A stretch of DNA of 64,000 nt from Dromiciops gliroides (Eukaryota; Chordata; Mammalia; Microbiotheria; Microbiotheriidae), in NCBI RefSeq assembly GCF_019393635.1, contig NC_057862.1, positions 154,350,562-154,414,561 of the forward strand, given 5' to 3'. Each line of letters begins with the position of its first letter. Position 1 is the stretch's first letter. This document shows positions 43,856 to 55,789 of the stretch, piece by piece. Under the pieces are notes generated by a model, which worked only from the letters and a program-made list of their open reading frames with translations, did no database searches and was not told the DNA's origin. The position numbers and the translations under genes are program-made.

Positions 43856-43914
43856 TTCCCTTCATTAGCTCATCTGTAGAAGGAGGATGTTGGATTTCAG
43901 TAGTTCTTTGGGAG

Positions 43915-44110
43915 GAGGGAGGGGTGATCTGTGAACTTATTAAAACATTTTTGATAATTGCATTTCAATATAATTGGTTTCTTTTACAATACTGTGAGCT
44001 TTAGACACTTAAGAACATTATTCTGAGAAAGACATTCATAGGTTTCACCAGACTGCAGAAGGGGTCCAAGACTCAGAAAAGGTTGGGGGCTCTTGGGATA
44101 GCTGCTCTTT
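43915..44110 (-). mobile_element. hAT-type DNA transposon fossil (copy B)
   Basis: Inverted relative to 2343-2475: 'gcatttcaatataattggtt', 'acattattctgagaaagaca', 'taggtttcaccagactgcag', end 'aaaaggttgggggctcttg'. Confidence 0.55.
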
Positions 44111-44114
44111 AAGA

Positions 44115-45395
44115 ACCCTGCCACCTCTGAAAGTCTATGAATCTAACAGCTACAGTGCCTAAGACCCCATTGCCAGAAATTCATTCTTTCAGGTTAAGAT
44201 TTCCCTTATAAAAATGCAAATCCCTTGAGAGCTGATGCAATGTCACTAATACCTCAGGGTGGACTTATTATCAGATCCCTTTCATCTCTGCTTTTATAGG
44301 AGTTCCTGAAAATAGGGGAAAGGGAAGACAGATGTCCTAAGAACACACTTTGCCCATTTCACAATCTTCCCCTAGGGTGTGAGGAGGCGAGTGGAACAGA
44401 AACAAACCAAGGATGGTCAAATGAATCTCAGGTTCTGAAAGTTGTCCAGATCAGTAAACAACAATCCTTTATCTGATTGCAGATCATGTGAATCATCAAA
44501 TCTTAGGAGCCACCTAGTCCAACCTGTACCTGAATAGCAATCAATAAATCAATCAGCAAGTATTTATTAAGTGCTTACTATGTAACAGGCACTGGGTAGA
44601 GAATTATCCCTTTCTACAACCTTCTCAAAGAGGAGTAATCTGGTCTTTGGAGATATCTCCATTCCTCTTATGACCCACTCCTGATTCCAAGCCAAAGTCT
44701 GTCATTTTACAAAGTCCAACTATAGCCCTGTGTACTATGTTGTTTGATGTCTAGTGTCACCAAATGTCTCCATTAGAGAAAAGTCATTTAATCTTGTTCA
44801 CTTGATTCCTCTCATTTTCAGAGACTTTATAAGGTGGGTCTCTGGGTCTCCCAAAGTCCTTCTCCTCTGGTCCCTTAATCTTGGCATGTGGGTATTTCCT
44901 AACCAGAGATACTGTGCTATTAACATATTTGTGTGGGCCATTTATGTGTTCTTAGAAAAATGCCATTTGGAATTAGCCAGATACTAGTTCAGGTCACATG
45001 AAGGATGCATCATCCTAATTCTCCCAAAACCTATGAGACTCAGGAATAAGCAAGAAATAATATCCTTCCAGAATATCACTAGTGCCCTAAGGCCCTGGGA
45101 ATCCCCCAATTTAGGGGCTGAGTTGATTGATTTCTGTCAGGGATATGTATCTCACAGCTAGGAGACTCCTCATAAAGCTCTCTGTAAGAGATAAATGACA
45201 TGATGCCTATCTTATAGATAGGAATTCTGAAGCTCAGACTCCAAGGCATGGTAAATACAAAGGCATTGAAACACCACTGAAACTTCAAGAAAAGTGTATT
45301 CAATTGGGGAGTCATGAGAGTTTTTCTAGAATTTTATACATGATGGAGAAGAAGGATGGAGGTAGAGTCAGAGGATTTGATAACAAAAACAATAA
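44115..45395. other. mostly unassigned; short repeat trace at 44530-44600
   Basis: The phrase 'aagtatttattaagtgctta' marks a fragment of the 'aataaacattt' family. No gene is recognised in the rest. Confidence 0.35.
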
Positions 45396-45399
45396 TACA

Positions 45400-45850
45400 T
45401 ATTCTTGTCCACATCTTCCCATAAGTTCACCACTAGGGGTCCATACAATGTGCTAGAGCCCTTCCTCATTTTTTCTTTAAATTGCAAGGATACCAATGGA
45501 GTGCACAGGTAATCTAGAGGTTATCCTCCACTCTTGTCATGTGACCAGCCCATTTTTTTTTATTATACATTTCTTGGCCAACATCCTTTTTCTCCTTCAG
45601 AGTTCCTTATGTGGTATGTTGTATCCACCATGTACTTCTCTGTCACCCTCTGCGTGGTATTTCATTTCAATTCTTTGAAGATTGTTGTGCTTCATGACTC
45701 ATATTCATACAACAACACTAGTAGAATTCCCGTACTAAAGAGGTGGACCTTTGTCTCCAGGAGAAGTTTGAGACCATTGATAAAGGAGCTCTTCAATTTC
45801 CTACAGGGAGTTTAGGTCAATATCCTTCTCTTTTTTCATTCTTGGTCTAA
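45400..45850 (-). repeat. RTE LINE 3' region (inverted)
   Basis: On the reverse strand a KKWAGHMTRVEDN stretch at about 45520-45560 matches the RTE C-terminal motif (K.RWAGHVAR..D.RW), and a YGN-type remnant lies upstream. Stops interrupt the frame. Confidence 0.6.
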
Positions 45851-46356
45851 CTTGTTGCATAAGCTATCTATCTATTATATGTCATAGTTTAGCCCCAAAG
45901 CATTGATCTTCTACTTGATTTTTCCTACTATTCCTATTACTATATTACTTTAAAGTTTGTAATGCAACTTACATTACACACACACACACACACACATAAT
46001 CTTCCTGGGATACTTGGACAACTTGCACTCTCCACCTTGGAATCAGCTATTTTCAGTCAGACTAGTAAGAATGGTTGGGTCCCCATAAGGTAGCTATTAA
46101 TGCCTGTGGGGCTTCATTCCTAAACCTTCATGGGCCTCAAATAGTATATTCCCCATTAACAGCCAGCGAGTAGAACAAATTGGTGCTTAGCAAAGACATT
46201 CACTAAAATGGCATAGTAGGTATAAAATATTGTTCTTCACCCTCCCAGAAACCTAGAGGGACACCTTCTAACAAATATACACAATGTCCATGGAAAGAGT
46301 GGGTATAAACTTAAAGAGTAATGGTAGCGAAGCCCATGTGTAGGGAACATAAGTGC
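45851..46356. other. unassigned sequence with (CA)n at 45975-45997
   Basis: Short CA microsatellite; otherwise no repeat or gene that I recognise. Confidence 0.4.
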
Positions 46357-46375
46357 TAAGATGACTACAAATTCT

Positions 46376-46962
46376 TTGTCAGGTATAAAATACTATATAA
46401 ATGTTATCTATTACTGTTGTTGCAATAATCAACCTCATGGGTTTATTGTAAGGAAATCTCTCTTTAAAGTATTATATAAATGTAGTTTACTATTTTAAAA
46501 AATGATGAGCAGGATGCTATCAGAAAAACCTGGAAAGATCTACATGAGCGAATGCAAAGTGAAATATACTGTATACAAAATAACAGCAATATTGTAAGAT
46601 GATCTGCTGTGAATGACTTGGTTATTTTCAGCAATGCAATGATCCAAGACAACTCTGAAGGTCTTATGAAAAATGCAATCCATCTACTGAGAGAGAACTG
46701 ATGGTATCTGAATACAGAGTGAAGCATAATTTTTTTGTTAGTTCCTTTATCTGATGTTTTGTTTTCTTTCACAACCTGGCTAATGTGGAAATGTTTTGCA
46801 TGACTGATCATATATAGCTTATATTAATTTGCTTGAGTTCTGGGGTGTGGGGTGAGGAGGGAGGGAGAAAGAGAATTTGGAAGACAAAGGTTTTTAAAAT
46901 TGATGTCAAAATTTGTATTTTACATGTAATTTGGGAAAATAAAATTCTAAATATAAATATAT
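46376..46962 (+). mobile_element. L1 3' end with unusual 5' part
   Basis: Sense L1: an ORF2-end remnant ('agaaaaacctggaaagatct ... gcaaagtgaaatatactgta'), a 3' UTR and a tail 'aatttgggaaaataaaattc'. Near-perfect TSD TAAGATGACTACAAATTCT (46357-46375) versus the same with one A missing (46963-46980). The first about 115 bases (46376-46490) look MIR-like rather than L1. Confidence 0.85.
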
Positions 46963-46980
46963 TAAGATGACTACAATTCT

Positions 46981-47439
46981 GGAACTTCAGGAGCAAGGAG
47001 TCCTTTCTCTCCTTGTTCAGTTCTTCCTGTAGCACAACTCTCATTTGTCAGGGCTATATCTCTCTTAAGTCCATAACTGTCACCATTCTATGCTGTCTGA
47101 GATCATTCTCCTTGAAGCTGTTTCCTCCCTCATGTGACAGACTCTCAGTAGCTTTGTACCTTCAGAGTATGTATCTCTACTCTCTTAAATAGGCCACATA
47201 CTCTTTCAGACTTACTCTACAGTGACTCGGTGGATTGTCTCTTTTTGAGCAAGTAAACTCACTGCTAGATTGGTATCTAGCTGATAGTGGTGAGGGGGAA
47301 AGAGAGAGAGAGAGAGAGAGAAATTCTCTACTCTGTTCCTGATGGGGTCTCATTCTATGATTTCTCTGAGGTTAATCCAAGATGTTTCAGAACTATTTCT
47401 CAACCTTCTCTTTGCCTTCTGTGTCAACCCTAGTTTCAT
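46981..47439. other. unassigned, with (GA)n at 47302-47321
   Basis: No gene or interspersed repeat recognised. Confidence 0.35.
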
Positions 47440-49160
47440 TGTGTACTTTTTAGAAAGAAATCTCTTAATGGTTTCTCTGTTGTTATTTTGTCATTGTTGG
47501 TCTTGATTGTTATATCTGTTTACTTTTCTTGGATTTCTGTTATTTGGGGTAGTTGAGATGCAAAAGTTCAGGTCTGTTTTTCTTTTTAGAAATGCTTTGA
47601 ATACTTTTTTTCTTTTTTCTTTTCTTTTTTTTTTTTGTGGGGCAATGGGGGTTAAGTGATTTGCCCAGGGTCACACAGCTAGTGTGGCTGGATTTGAACT
47701 CAGGTATTCCTGAATCCAGGGCTGGTGCTTTATCCGTTGTACCACCTAGCTGCCCCTTGAATACTTTTTTAAAAAAATTGAAATCTATATTTTTTCATTA
47801 ATGTTAAGGCTCAGATTAATATGGCATATTACTTTGGGTTGCAACTCCTTTGCTCCTAGGAACACATTCCATTATTCTATTCCCCCCTGTGGTTTCTGGT
47901 GGGTACAGAGTGTTATTTTAATTTCTCTTTCTTTATATTTGAAGAAGAAAGCTCCTGCTCACTTGCAGAATTTGTTGTTTGTCACTAGAATTAAATTTAA
48001 CCACTATATGTCTTGGAGTTTGCAGAATAAGAGTCCTCCATCTCACCCCCCATCCCAAAGTGATCTTTGGATTCTTTAGATTGGCACTTTGTTTTCTGTG
48101 TTCTGAAGTTCTGGAGCATTTTCTTGCATTATTTCTTGCATTATAGTGTCCAGGTTTTTTTACTTGTCCATGTTTTCCTGGGATGTCTACAATCCCTAGG
48201 TTGCTTCTATACATCCTATTATCAATATAAATGTTTTGCTTATTGAATCTAGTTTTCTTTTAATGTTATTGCCTTTTGCTTCTCTTCTTCCAAATTTTTT
48301 CTTACTTCTGCATAATTTCACCCCCAATCAGCTGTTCTCTCTTTTGTTTCTTTGGTGAGACTCACCACCATGGATTCACATTTTTCTGTTCTGCCTATTA
48401 TTTCTTCTGTGCAGACCATTAAAATGGCTATCATAGTTCTTATTTCTCTTTTAAGTTGTTCAGGAATATTCTGTTGTGGTTTCATATTCTCTTGGGAATC
48501 CACAGGTTATTCTGCCCTGACAAGTGTTGATTTTATTTTCCTTTGTAATGTTTATTTGTAGCTGCCTGGACTCTTTTAGCTGTTCTAGAAGCCATATTTC
48601 TTTACAGTATCAAGATCTTCCTTGTGGGTTTTTTTTTCCTTACACTCAAATTCTTTAATGGCATTTTCTTCCTTCTGAGATCTTTGATAATTTCAGTCTC
48701 TTTTCCTTACTTTCCCCTAGTGTTCACCTTCTGACACCTTGCTCTTGGATAGTTGTTTGCATGGGGGGCTGGATCTCAAAGCCACCTCAGCCTTCTCTGT
48801 CACAAGGTGATGAACATTTCACTGCTCTAAGTCTTTGCTCCAAGTGACTTCTGGGGGGTAGAATTGGTCGCCACTGGATGTTGAGCTCTTTCCCTTAGGC
48901 TCAGTAGAGCATGACACCGTCACACATATTTGTCCTGACCCAGTTTCCCCTGTTCCTTAATTCTCCGACTGAGCTCCATTACAGCAAAGAGCACTGCTGT
49001 GCCTCTGTGCAAGCCAGAGCAAGCTTTATCCTCTTGGTTTCCTCCAGCACTGGGAGCATAGAGTGGTGGAATTGTGTTCTGCTGCAAGCTCTGCATCCGC
49101 TGTGTGGTTCTGTCTTAGTGGTGGGCAGTAGAGGAAGGGATGCTGAGGAAGGGTTTAGGG
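47440..49160 (-). mobile_element. L1 ORF1-only remnant (HAL1-like)
   Basis: The reverse strand encodes decayed L1 ORF1, the RNA-binding chaperone. 48318-48503 gives a Lys/Glu-rich coiled-coil-like stretch. 48214-47933 shows SNLGIVDIP followed by TPRHIVVKFNSSDKQQILQ, close to the RNA-recognition and C-terminal signature of ORF1 (RIIGIPE, TPRHIIIK). No ORF2 follows below 47440 although the sequence continues. HAL1 elements are L1 derivatives with ORF1 only, so this is either HAL1 or a 3'-deleted L1. Outer limits are approximate. Confidence 0.7.
47611..47756 (-). mobile_element. WSINE1-type SINE inside the ORF1 remnant
   Basis: Inverted SINE with perfect 14-bp TSD TTGAATACTTTTTT (47597-47610, 47757-47770). 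Confidence 0.96.
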
Positions 49161-49184
49161 ATTAGCCTTCTGGGCTCTTTTGTG

Positions 49185-49415
49185 GTTGTTCTTCAGTTAT
49201 TTCAGTCATTCAGAAAACACCATCAGAGGTTTTCCTGACAAAGATACTGGAGTGATTTGCCATTTCCTCCTCCAGATCATTTGATAGATGAAGAAACTGA
49301 GGCAAACAGGGTTAAGTGACTTGTCCAGTTAGTAAGTGTTGGAGGTCGGATTTGAATTCAGGTCTTTCTGATTCCAGGCCTAGCACTCTAACCACCCCAT
49401 CACCCAGCTGCCCAA
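49185..49415 (-). mobile_element. MAR1-type CORE-SINE (inverted)
   Basis: 'gttgttcttcagttatttca', 'gacaaagatactggagtgat', 'gatgaagaaactgaggcaaa', 'catcacccagctgccc'. Confidence 0.88.
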
Positions 49416-49869
49416 CTTTGCTATTAGTTGGTTTACCTCTTTAGGGTTCTTAGTGCCTTAGACCACGCAGCTGAAATTTCTTTATCTTTTGAACATAGTC
49501 CTTATTTTGGTAAGATTTGAGAGTTGTGAGGATCAGAGAAAAAGTCAAGTGATTGTCTTTATCTTTTCTTATCTTTATCTTGTCATTGTCTATATCTCTT
49601 CTAAGCCCTGACTGACTCAAACTGACTTTCTTTTAAAGTTCATCACAGAGAGCTTGCCCATCAGCAACAGGCCAGTGGAGATTGTTCCTTCTGATTCAAT
49701 CACAAAAAGGGATCAGGTCACAGAAGTGTCTTTGTGGTGAAACATCCCATTAAGACCTTGTGATTTTATTCTAAGCAATCTGGGCTGCCGGGAGGTTGAT
49801 CAAAGAGTAACTCCTGTACAAATATATAATTTCATTTGTGCTCCTGTGAGGCTGGAGCTACACTTTAAG
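49416..49869. other. unassigned sequence
   Basis: No gene or repeat recognised. Confidence 0.35.
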
Positions 49870-49985
49870 GAATGGACTATCATTCAATGTATTATCATTC
49901 TCACTTTGTGGTTGAGAAAAGTGAGGCACAAAGAAATTTAGTGACTTTCCCATGGTCACACAGCTAGGAAAGGTCTTGGTACAAG
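49870..49985 (-). repeat. MIR-like fragment
   Basis: 'ttctcactttgtggttgaga', 'gactttcccatggtcacaca'. Confidence 0.6.
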
Positions 49986-50212
49986 AGAAAAGCTAATGAG
50001 AACACTGACTGATGCTTCCTTTGAATCCTCTACAACCACAACATTTCCTCAGTTCCTAATCAAAGTTACTGGTGGTGTTTTTCCCTGAGTGATTTAAAAC
50101 AGTCATATCCCAGACAGAGAATTTTTTCCTGTGGGTTCTGGGAGAGGTGGGGTTAGTTGTGGTTAGTTGCCCTCAGTCTGGGATCCAGTCCTTGGTGGGG
50201 GGGGGAGTATTT

Positions 50213-50735
50213 TTTTCTTTATAAAATTTTAAACATTAATTTTTAAAATTTTCAGTTCCAAATTGTCTCCCTACCTCCAGCCCCTCCCCCATCAATTAAG
50301 AAGGCAAGCACTATGATACCCATTATACATTTATGAAGTTATACAAAACAGATTTCCATGTCAGCCATGTTGCAAAACAAACAAACCCCCAAAATAAAGA
50401 AAGTGAAGAAAAAATGCTTCTATCTGCATTGAGTTCGTCAATTCTCTCTTTGGAAGTGGACAGCATTTTTCATTGTGGGTCCTTTGGAGTTGTCTTGGAT
50501 CACTGAACTGATTAGAAAGCTGTCTTCCACAGTTGATTATCATAATATTGCTGTAACTGTGCACAATGTTCTTCTGGTTTTGCTCACTTCACGTTGCATC
50601 AGTTCACTCAAGTATTGCCAGGTTTTTCTGAAACCATCCTGTTCATCATTTCTTACATAATAGTATTCCATCCCAATCACATACCACAACTTGTTCAGCC
50701 ATTCCTCAATTGGTGACCATCCCCTTGGGGGATTT
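50213..50735 (-). mobile_element. L1 3' end of a third subfamily
   Basis: Inverted 3' UTR ('catttatgaagttatacaaa', 'catgtcagccatgttgcaaa') and ORF2 end. On the reverse strand 50735-50540 gives GWSPIEEWLNKLWYVIGMEY and DEQDGFRKTWQYL, the L1 ORF2 C-terminal motif. Confidence 0.88.
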
Positions 50736-51085
50736 ATGCACAAAGCTGTAGTTTCTCTTCACCCTACTCTACATCTAATCCAAGGCATCTGAGATGATGG
50801 AAAGATATTTCTCTCCCCTAACCTTCCTGGTTGCGTTATACAACAATTTTGCATTCATTCACTTCTGGACTGTTGTTTTTGGCTCCTAAATCATGAGAAT
50901 TTCAAGCAGCCTGGCCTTGATTACTCCCAAGCAACAATATAACTGGCTAATTGTGCCCAAGAACCAAAACTATAGAATTGTCTCTCCCTACCTGTCAATG
51001 ACTTAATGGTATGGTGGACTTGGGATGGAAAATGCTCATTTTATATATTTTTCTTTCCCCTTCAAATTCATGTGCCCAAAACAAA
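50736..51085. other. unassigned sequence
   Basis: No gene or repeat recognised. Confidence 0.35.
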
Positions 51086-51106
51086 TCTCTCATTTGCTTT
51101 ACCCTT

Positions 51107-51270
51107 GGGGCAGCTAGGGGGCACAGTGGATAAGGCACCAGCCCTGGATTCAGGAGGACCTGAGTTCAAATCCAGCTTCAGACACTTGACACTTACTAGC
51201 TGTGTGACCCTGGGCAAATCACTTAACCCCAATTGCCTCACCAAAAAAACCCCAAAACAAACAAATAAAC
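51107..51270 (+). mobile_element. WSINE1-type SINE
   Basis: Sense SINE, A/C-rich tail. Flanks 'tctctcatttgctttaccct' (51086-51105) and 'tctctgttatttgttttacc' (51276-51295) are a diverged TSD. Confidence 0.94.
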
Positions 51271-51504
51271 AAGTTTCTCTGTTATTTGTTTTACCCTTGT
51301 TATAACTCTACTCCCAAGGCCAGGTAATGAAGGTAGAGAGAATAGGGTTCTGTGGATCTGGAAGAATGGGTGTCTATCAGCTTCTGGGGGTGTCAAAAAT
51401 AGAAAATCAAAGGGGCAAGGAATTTCCAGTTTTTATCTAGATTTAGAAAGCTTCCATGGAATGAGGTCAAGTATTTAAGCAGGATAAGAGCTAGAATAGA
51501 CATA

Positions 51505-51860
51505 CCTTAGGAGCCATTTAAGATAACCTCATCATTTTAAAGATGAGGAAACTGAGGCTAAATGGCTTGCTCAAGATCACACAGGTAATAAACAGCAAAA
51601 CTAGAATATGAACTCAAGGTCCTCTGATTCCAAACCCCAAAACTCTCTCCTTTTATCATGACACCTCCCAGCTAGCATTCCTGTCCAGAATGTTTGCTTC
51701 CTAGATATGTAATAAAAGCACTGTGGTCTTAAATTCAAGAATCCTGTTTTCAAGTTTTGGCTCTGCCCCTTACTGTGATCCTAGGAAAGTTATTTTAGTT
51801 CTCTGAGACTCAATTTCCTCTTCTGTAAAATGAGAATAATACTATTTTTCAGGCAGGGTG
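51505..51860. repeat. two MIR-like elements, head to head
   Basis: 51505-51665 is inverted ('agatgaggaaactgaggcta', 'atatgaactcaaggtcctct'). 51690-51860 is sense ('ttttggctctgccccttact', 'ctctgagactcaatttcctc'). Confidence 0.7.
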
Positions 51861-52083
51861 GCTAGACCCAGGGATCCCCCACAGAGTCTGATCAGTAAAT
51901 CACTGTTTAATGAGTGGAAAATTAAAAACTTGCAATTACTCAGACTGTGCCCAGATGAGAAAAGGGTAGATTTTTAAGGACAAGAAAACATTCACTTCTG
52001 TTTTCTCTGTCAAGGAGAATAAATCTTTCCAGTCTAAATACTAGAAAATTTAGAAACAAAATATCTAATAGAGAGTTGACAAG

Positions 52084-52085
<2 letters not shown>

Positions 52086-52122
<37 letters not shown>

Positions 52123-52168
52123 TATCTTTCCTGTCTTTCTCTGCATAGGTAGATGTATAGATATACAG

Positions 52169-52252
<84 letters not shown>

Positions 52253-52275
52253 GATAGATGGATGGATGGATGATA
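52086..52275. repeat. (AC)n then (GATA)n and (GATG)n microsatellites
   Basis: AC run 52086-52116; GATA tetranucleotides 52170-52252, about 20 units; then a few GATG units. Confidence 0.97.
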
Positions 52276-53071
52276 GATAGAAAGGTAGTATCTAGCTGTC
52301 CTTGATGATTTTGAAATACCAGACCCAATTCAACAACCTCAGATACTGGAAGAACTGGCAAAAATGAGTGCTGAGCTACTGCCTGACCTTTGAAAAACTG
52401 TGGAGAGCTGGGCAAGTTCTTCAGAGTTGAGAAGGACAAATGCTATTCTAAATTTTAGTAGAAGGGAAGAGAATGGAACATGTAAACTAAAGACTAGTGA
52501 GTTTGACGTAAATTCCTGGAAAAATTCTAGAAAGTATTATGGAAAGGATGGTTAGCAAACATCTAGAAAGGGAAACAGTAAACATAAAGAATCATCATGT
52601 CTTCCTCAAGGACAGGTCACACCAGACCAACTCCATTTCCAAAAATGTTACTAGACTGGTTGATTATTCAAAAGGCATAAATAAAGTTTACCCAGATTTA
52701 AGTAAAACATTTGACAAAGTTAGGTTATTGCTGTGGAAAGGCAGAAAGAAAGGTATGGGTTAGACAATAAATAGGTCAATTAGTTGAATTCAGAGTCAGT
52801 TGGGTGGATGGACCCAGACCATAAATCATAACTGCGTCAATGTCAGCTTGGAAGGAGATCTCCAATGGAGTGTGACTTCCTAAATATCTTTCTGATTTTA
52901 TGCTACTTAACATTTTCCTCCATACATGTATCATATATGTAGAGAGAATTATAGATGACACAGAGTTGGGAAGGCTGGCTAAAATACAGAATAATATACT
53001 CAAGATTCAAAGAGATTTCACTAGATTAGAAGAGAGGTGTTAAACATGCTGCTCCCCCCCCCAAAAAAAAG

Positions 53072-53215
53072 GGGTCAGATAGGTGGTACAGTGTATAGAG
53101 CACTGCCCTTGGAATCGGGAGGACTAGAGTTCAAATCTGGCCTCAGACACTTACTGTGTGACCCTAGCCAAGTCACTTAACCCCAGTTGCCTCTAATTTA
53201 TCCCCCTTGCCCACC
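53072..53215 (+). mobile_element. WSINE-type SINE in L3
   Basis: 'gataggtggtacagtgtata', 'gcactgcccttggaatcggg', 'aagtcacttaaccccagttg'. More diverged than the other copies; 'catgctgc' flanks both sides. Confidence 0.85.
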
Positions 53216-53319
53216 TCCCCCCAAAAAACCCCATGCTGCCCTTAACACTCCCCAGTATGACCCAAACCAGGTTAAAATGTAGTTCCTATCTAATTTTAAT
53301 GTATTGATGTATTAAGGAT

Positions 53320-53460
53320 ATATATATATATACACACATACATACATATATATACACACACACACAATGTATATGTATATATATACACACAATGTATATG
53401 TGTATATGTGTATATATACATACACATACACACATGCATATATATATATATATATATAAA
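53320..53460. repeat. AT/CA-rich low-complexity DNA
   Basis: Alternating TATA, CACA, GTAT steps with short near-palindromes. Open frames here are Ile/Tyr/Cys-rich artefacts. Confidence 0.9.
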
Positions 53461-54289
53461 ACATGCATGATTTTCCAAGTCAATATGTGATCCATAGGGA
53501 TCCTTATTTAGGGTTTAGTGGCCCTCATTTCTATTCGACTTCAACACCACTGAGCTAGAACACTGGGCTGAATACACGACAGGACCAAGGTGGTGCAGTC
53601 CCTATTGTATTCTGCCTTGTTCCAACTACATTGGGAATACTGTGTTAAGTCTAGGGAGCCACATTTTAGAAAGGATATTGATAAGCTGGAGAATAGGCAG
53701 AGAAAAGTGTCCAAGGGGCTGAAGGATCTTGAGATTATGTCATTATAGGTGTTAGGGGAGTTAAAGGATCTTAAATATTTTAGCCTGGAGATGAAATGAC
53801 AGTGGAGATATGCTAACTCATTTCAAGTATTTTAAGTTGCTGTGATGAAGAGAGATTAGATTTATACTACTGGTTTCTGAGCAATGGGTAAGAATGGCAA
53901 TGAGGGCTATCAGGGAAATTAAGGCTTGATATAAGGGGAAAAAACTTCCTCATAATTAGGAGTTTCCCTGAATAGAATGGGTTTCCTTGGGAAGCAGCCT
54001 CAACAACAATGTTCCCCTCTCCTTACTCCCAAACCCCTTACCACTGGTGGTCTTAAATCTGGATAAGCATTTGTTGGGGATGTTGTAGAGAAGAAATTCT
54101 TGGTCAGGTATGGGTTGACCTAGGTGGCGCCTGAAGCCCTTTCCATATGTGAGATCTGTGAGATCTGGAGAGATTCAAGGTTGGCCAATTACTGGCTATG
54201 TAACCATGGGCAAGTGTCACTTAACTGGTCTGAACATCAATTTGTTCATATGTAAAATAAGAGGGTTGAACCAAGCGACTTTTAAACCC

Positions 54290-54345
54290 CTCCCCTGCCC
54301 TGCTCTCCCCTGCTCTCCCCTGCTCTCCCTTGCTCTCCCCTCCCC
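54290..54345. repeat. short tandem repeat, unit CCCTGCTCTC
   Basis: About five decamer copies, one with CCTTG. Confidence 0.85.
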
Positions 54346-54409
54346 TGTGGTATAAAGAACATTGGCCCGAAGTCTTCCTTCTGACATGTACTAGCCCTCT
54401 AACACTGGA

Positions 54410-54524
54410 CAGTCAATCAATCAATCAATAAGCACATATTAAGTACTTACTGTGTACTAGCTGCTGGAGGAACAGACAAAAGTAAAATAACTCTTGCTCT
54501 CCAGCACCTTTGGGGGGGGGCGGG

Positions 54525-54569
<45 letters not shown>

Positions 54570-54680
54570 AGAAACTATGGACATATATAAGGATCTCAAT
54601 AACATATGAAAAATAGATATGAGGTAGTTTGGGAAGGGAGCCACACTGGAGTGGGGGTGGGGAGGGATCGAGGAAAGACT
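54410..54680 (+). repeat. ancient interspersed repeat ('aataaacattt' family) with (TG)n
   Basis: 'caatcaataagcacatatta', 'agtacttactgtgtactagc'. A (TG)n run occupies 54529-54568. Confidence 0.6.
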
Positions 54681-54689
54681 GCACAGAAG

Positions 54690-55184
54690 TCATTTAAGCT
54701 CTCTGGGTCTCAGCTTGCTCATCTCCTGAGATGAAAACAATACTATTTGTACAAGGACCTCACAGGGTTGTCTTGAGGTAAGTGCCCGGTAAATCTTAGA
54801 ACTCTATAGAAATGCAAGGTATTGTTCTTTAATGAGTTCCTGGAGAGGAGAGTTCCTTGGGAGGTATAAAGTGTTGTACAAATACAAAGGCTTATCATTC
54901 CTTCACCCAACCAGCCATAGAGCCACCCCCCCCCCCCTTCCTTCCTTCCTTCATTCAACAAATATGTATAGAATTCTGTGCCTGGCATTGTGCTTGTTTT
55001 GTTATGAAAACAGTTAGGGTTTTGCAATTCAGTCATTTAGGGTAAAACCCCTTCAGAAAATAACTTAGATGTCAATTGATTTTCCCTTGGCCCAGGAGGG
55101 ACTATGGGGTGAGGGACAGAGAGTGAGGGGGCTGGCCTTTGAGGCAGAGTTTCTTAGGCTAGGGATGGTTTGGAATGAGACTCT
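54690..55184. other. MIR-like trace, then unassigned
   Basis: 54690-54830 has 'ctctgggtctcagcttgctc' and 'agggttgtcttgaggtaagt', a decayed MIR. A C run lies at 54927-54938. No gene. Confidence 0.4.
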
Positions 55185-55335
55185 CCAACCCCCTCCTCCT
55201 TCTCCCTCTCCCTCTCCCCCTCTTTTTTCTTTTTCTTGCACTCCTCTCTTTCTTTGTCTCTCCCTCTCTCTTCTCTCTCTGCTTCTGTCTCTGTCTCTCT
55301 GTTTCCCCCTCCTCCCCCACCTCCCTCTCCCCCAG
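55185..55335. repeat. CT-rich low-complexity tract
   Basis: Irregular pyrimidine-rich DNA on the + strand. Confidence 0.9.
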
Positions 55336-55517
55336 GGAAGTGAGCTATGTGAATTTTAAGATCCCAGTGATTTTCCACCTCTCTTGTCCAGGCTGTGTTT
55401 ATACTGATCTAGTGTCAAAGTTTGCTTTCTGTGGGGCATGCTGACCCCAAGGAGTTGCATAATCTTCAGGAATAGTAGAGATGATTGAGGAAGGTCATTG
55501 ATCCCCTCCGGCTCCCT

Positions 55518-55518
<1 letters not shown>

Positions 55519-55582
<64 letters not shown>
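55519..55582. repeat. (GT)n microsatellite, 32 units
   Basis: 64 uninterrupted bases. Confidence 0.98.
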
Positions 55583-55585
<3 letters not shown>

Positions 55586-55789
55586 CCTGTATGTGACAGA
55601 ACTATCAGTGTCTCTTTGATCAGTAGCTGTCAGGGAAGGTGAACCTTTCCCCTGCTCACTCTCTAGGCCACCGGCCTCCCTAGAGAGCCTGACAGGAGCT
55701 GAAGACAGGAACAGAGAAGGTTTGCTTTTCTTTGCCTTTTCAGAACTGGAAGTTTCCTTCAGCTTGGGCCACTAAAACATGGGCCAGCG

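Larger units (their letters stand above)
52330..54190 (+). repeat. L3/CR1 LINE remnant
   Basis: Sense CR1-clade remnant. It follows the same course as 20300-22960: 'agaccaactccatttccaaa', 'aaacatttgacaaagttagg' (an FDKV-like remnant), 'gaaggagatctccaatggag', 'acagagttgggaaggctggc', 'ggagccacattttagaaagg', 'gataagcatttgttggggat'. Interrupted by a SINE (53072-53215) and AT/CA-rich DNA (53320-53460). Confidence 0.75.
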
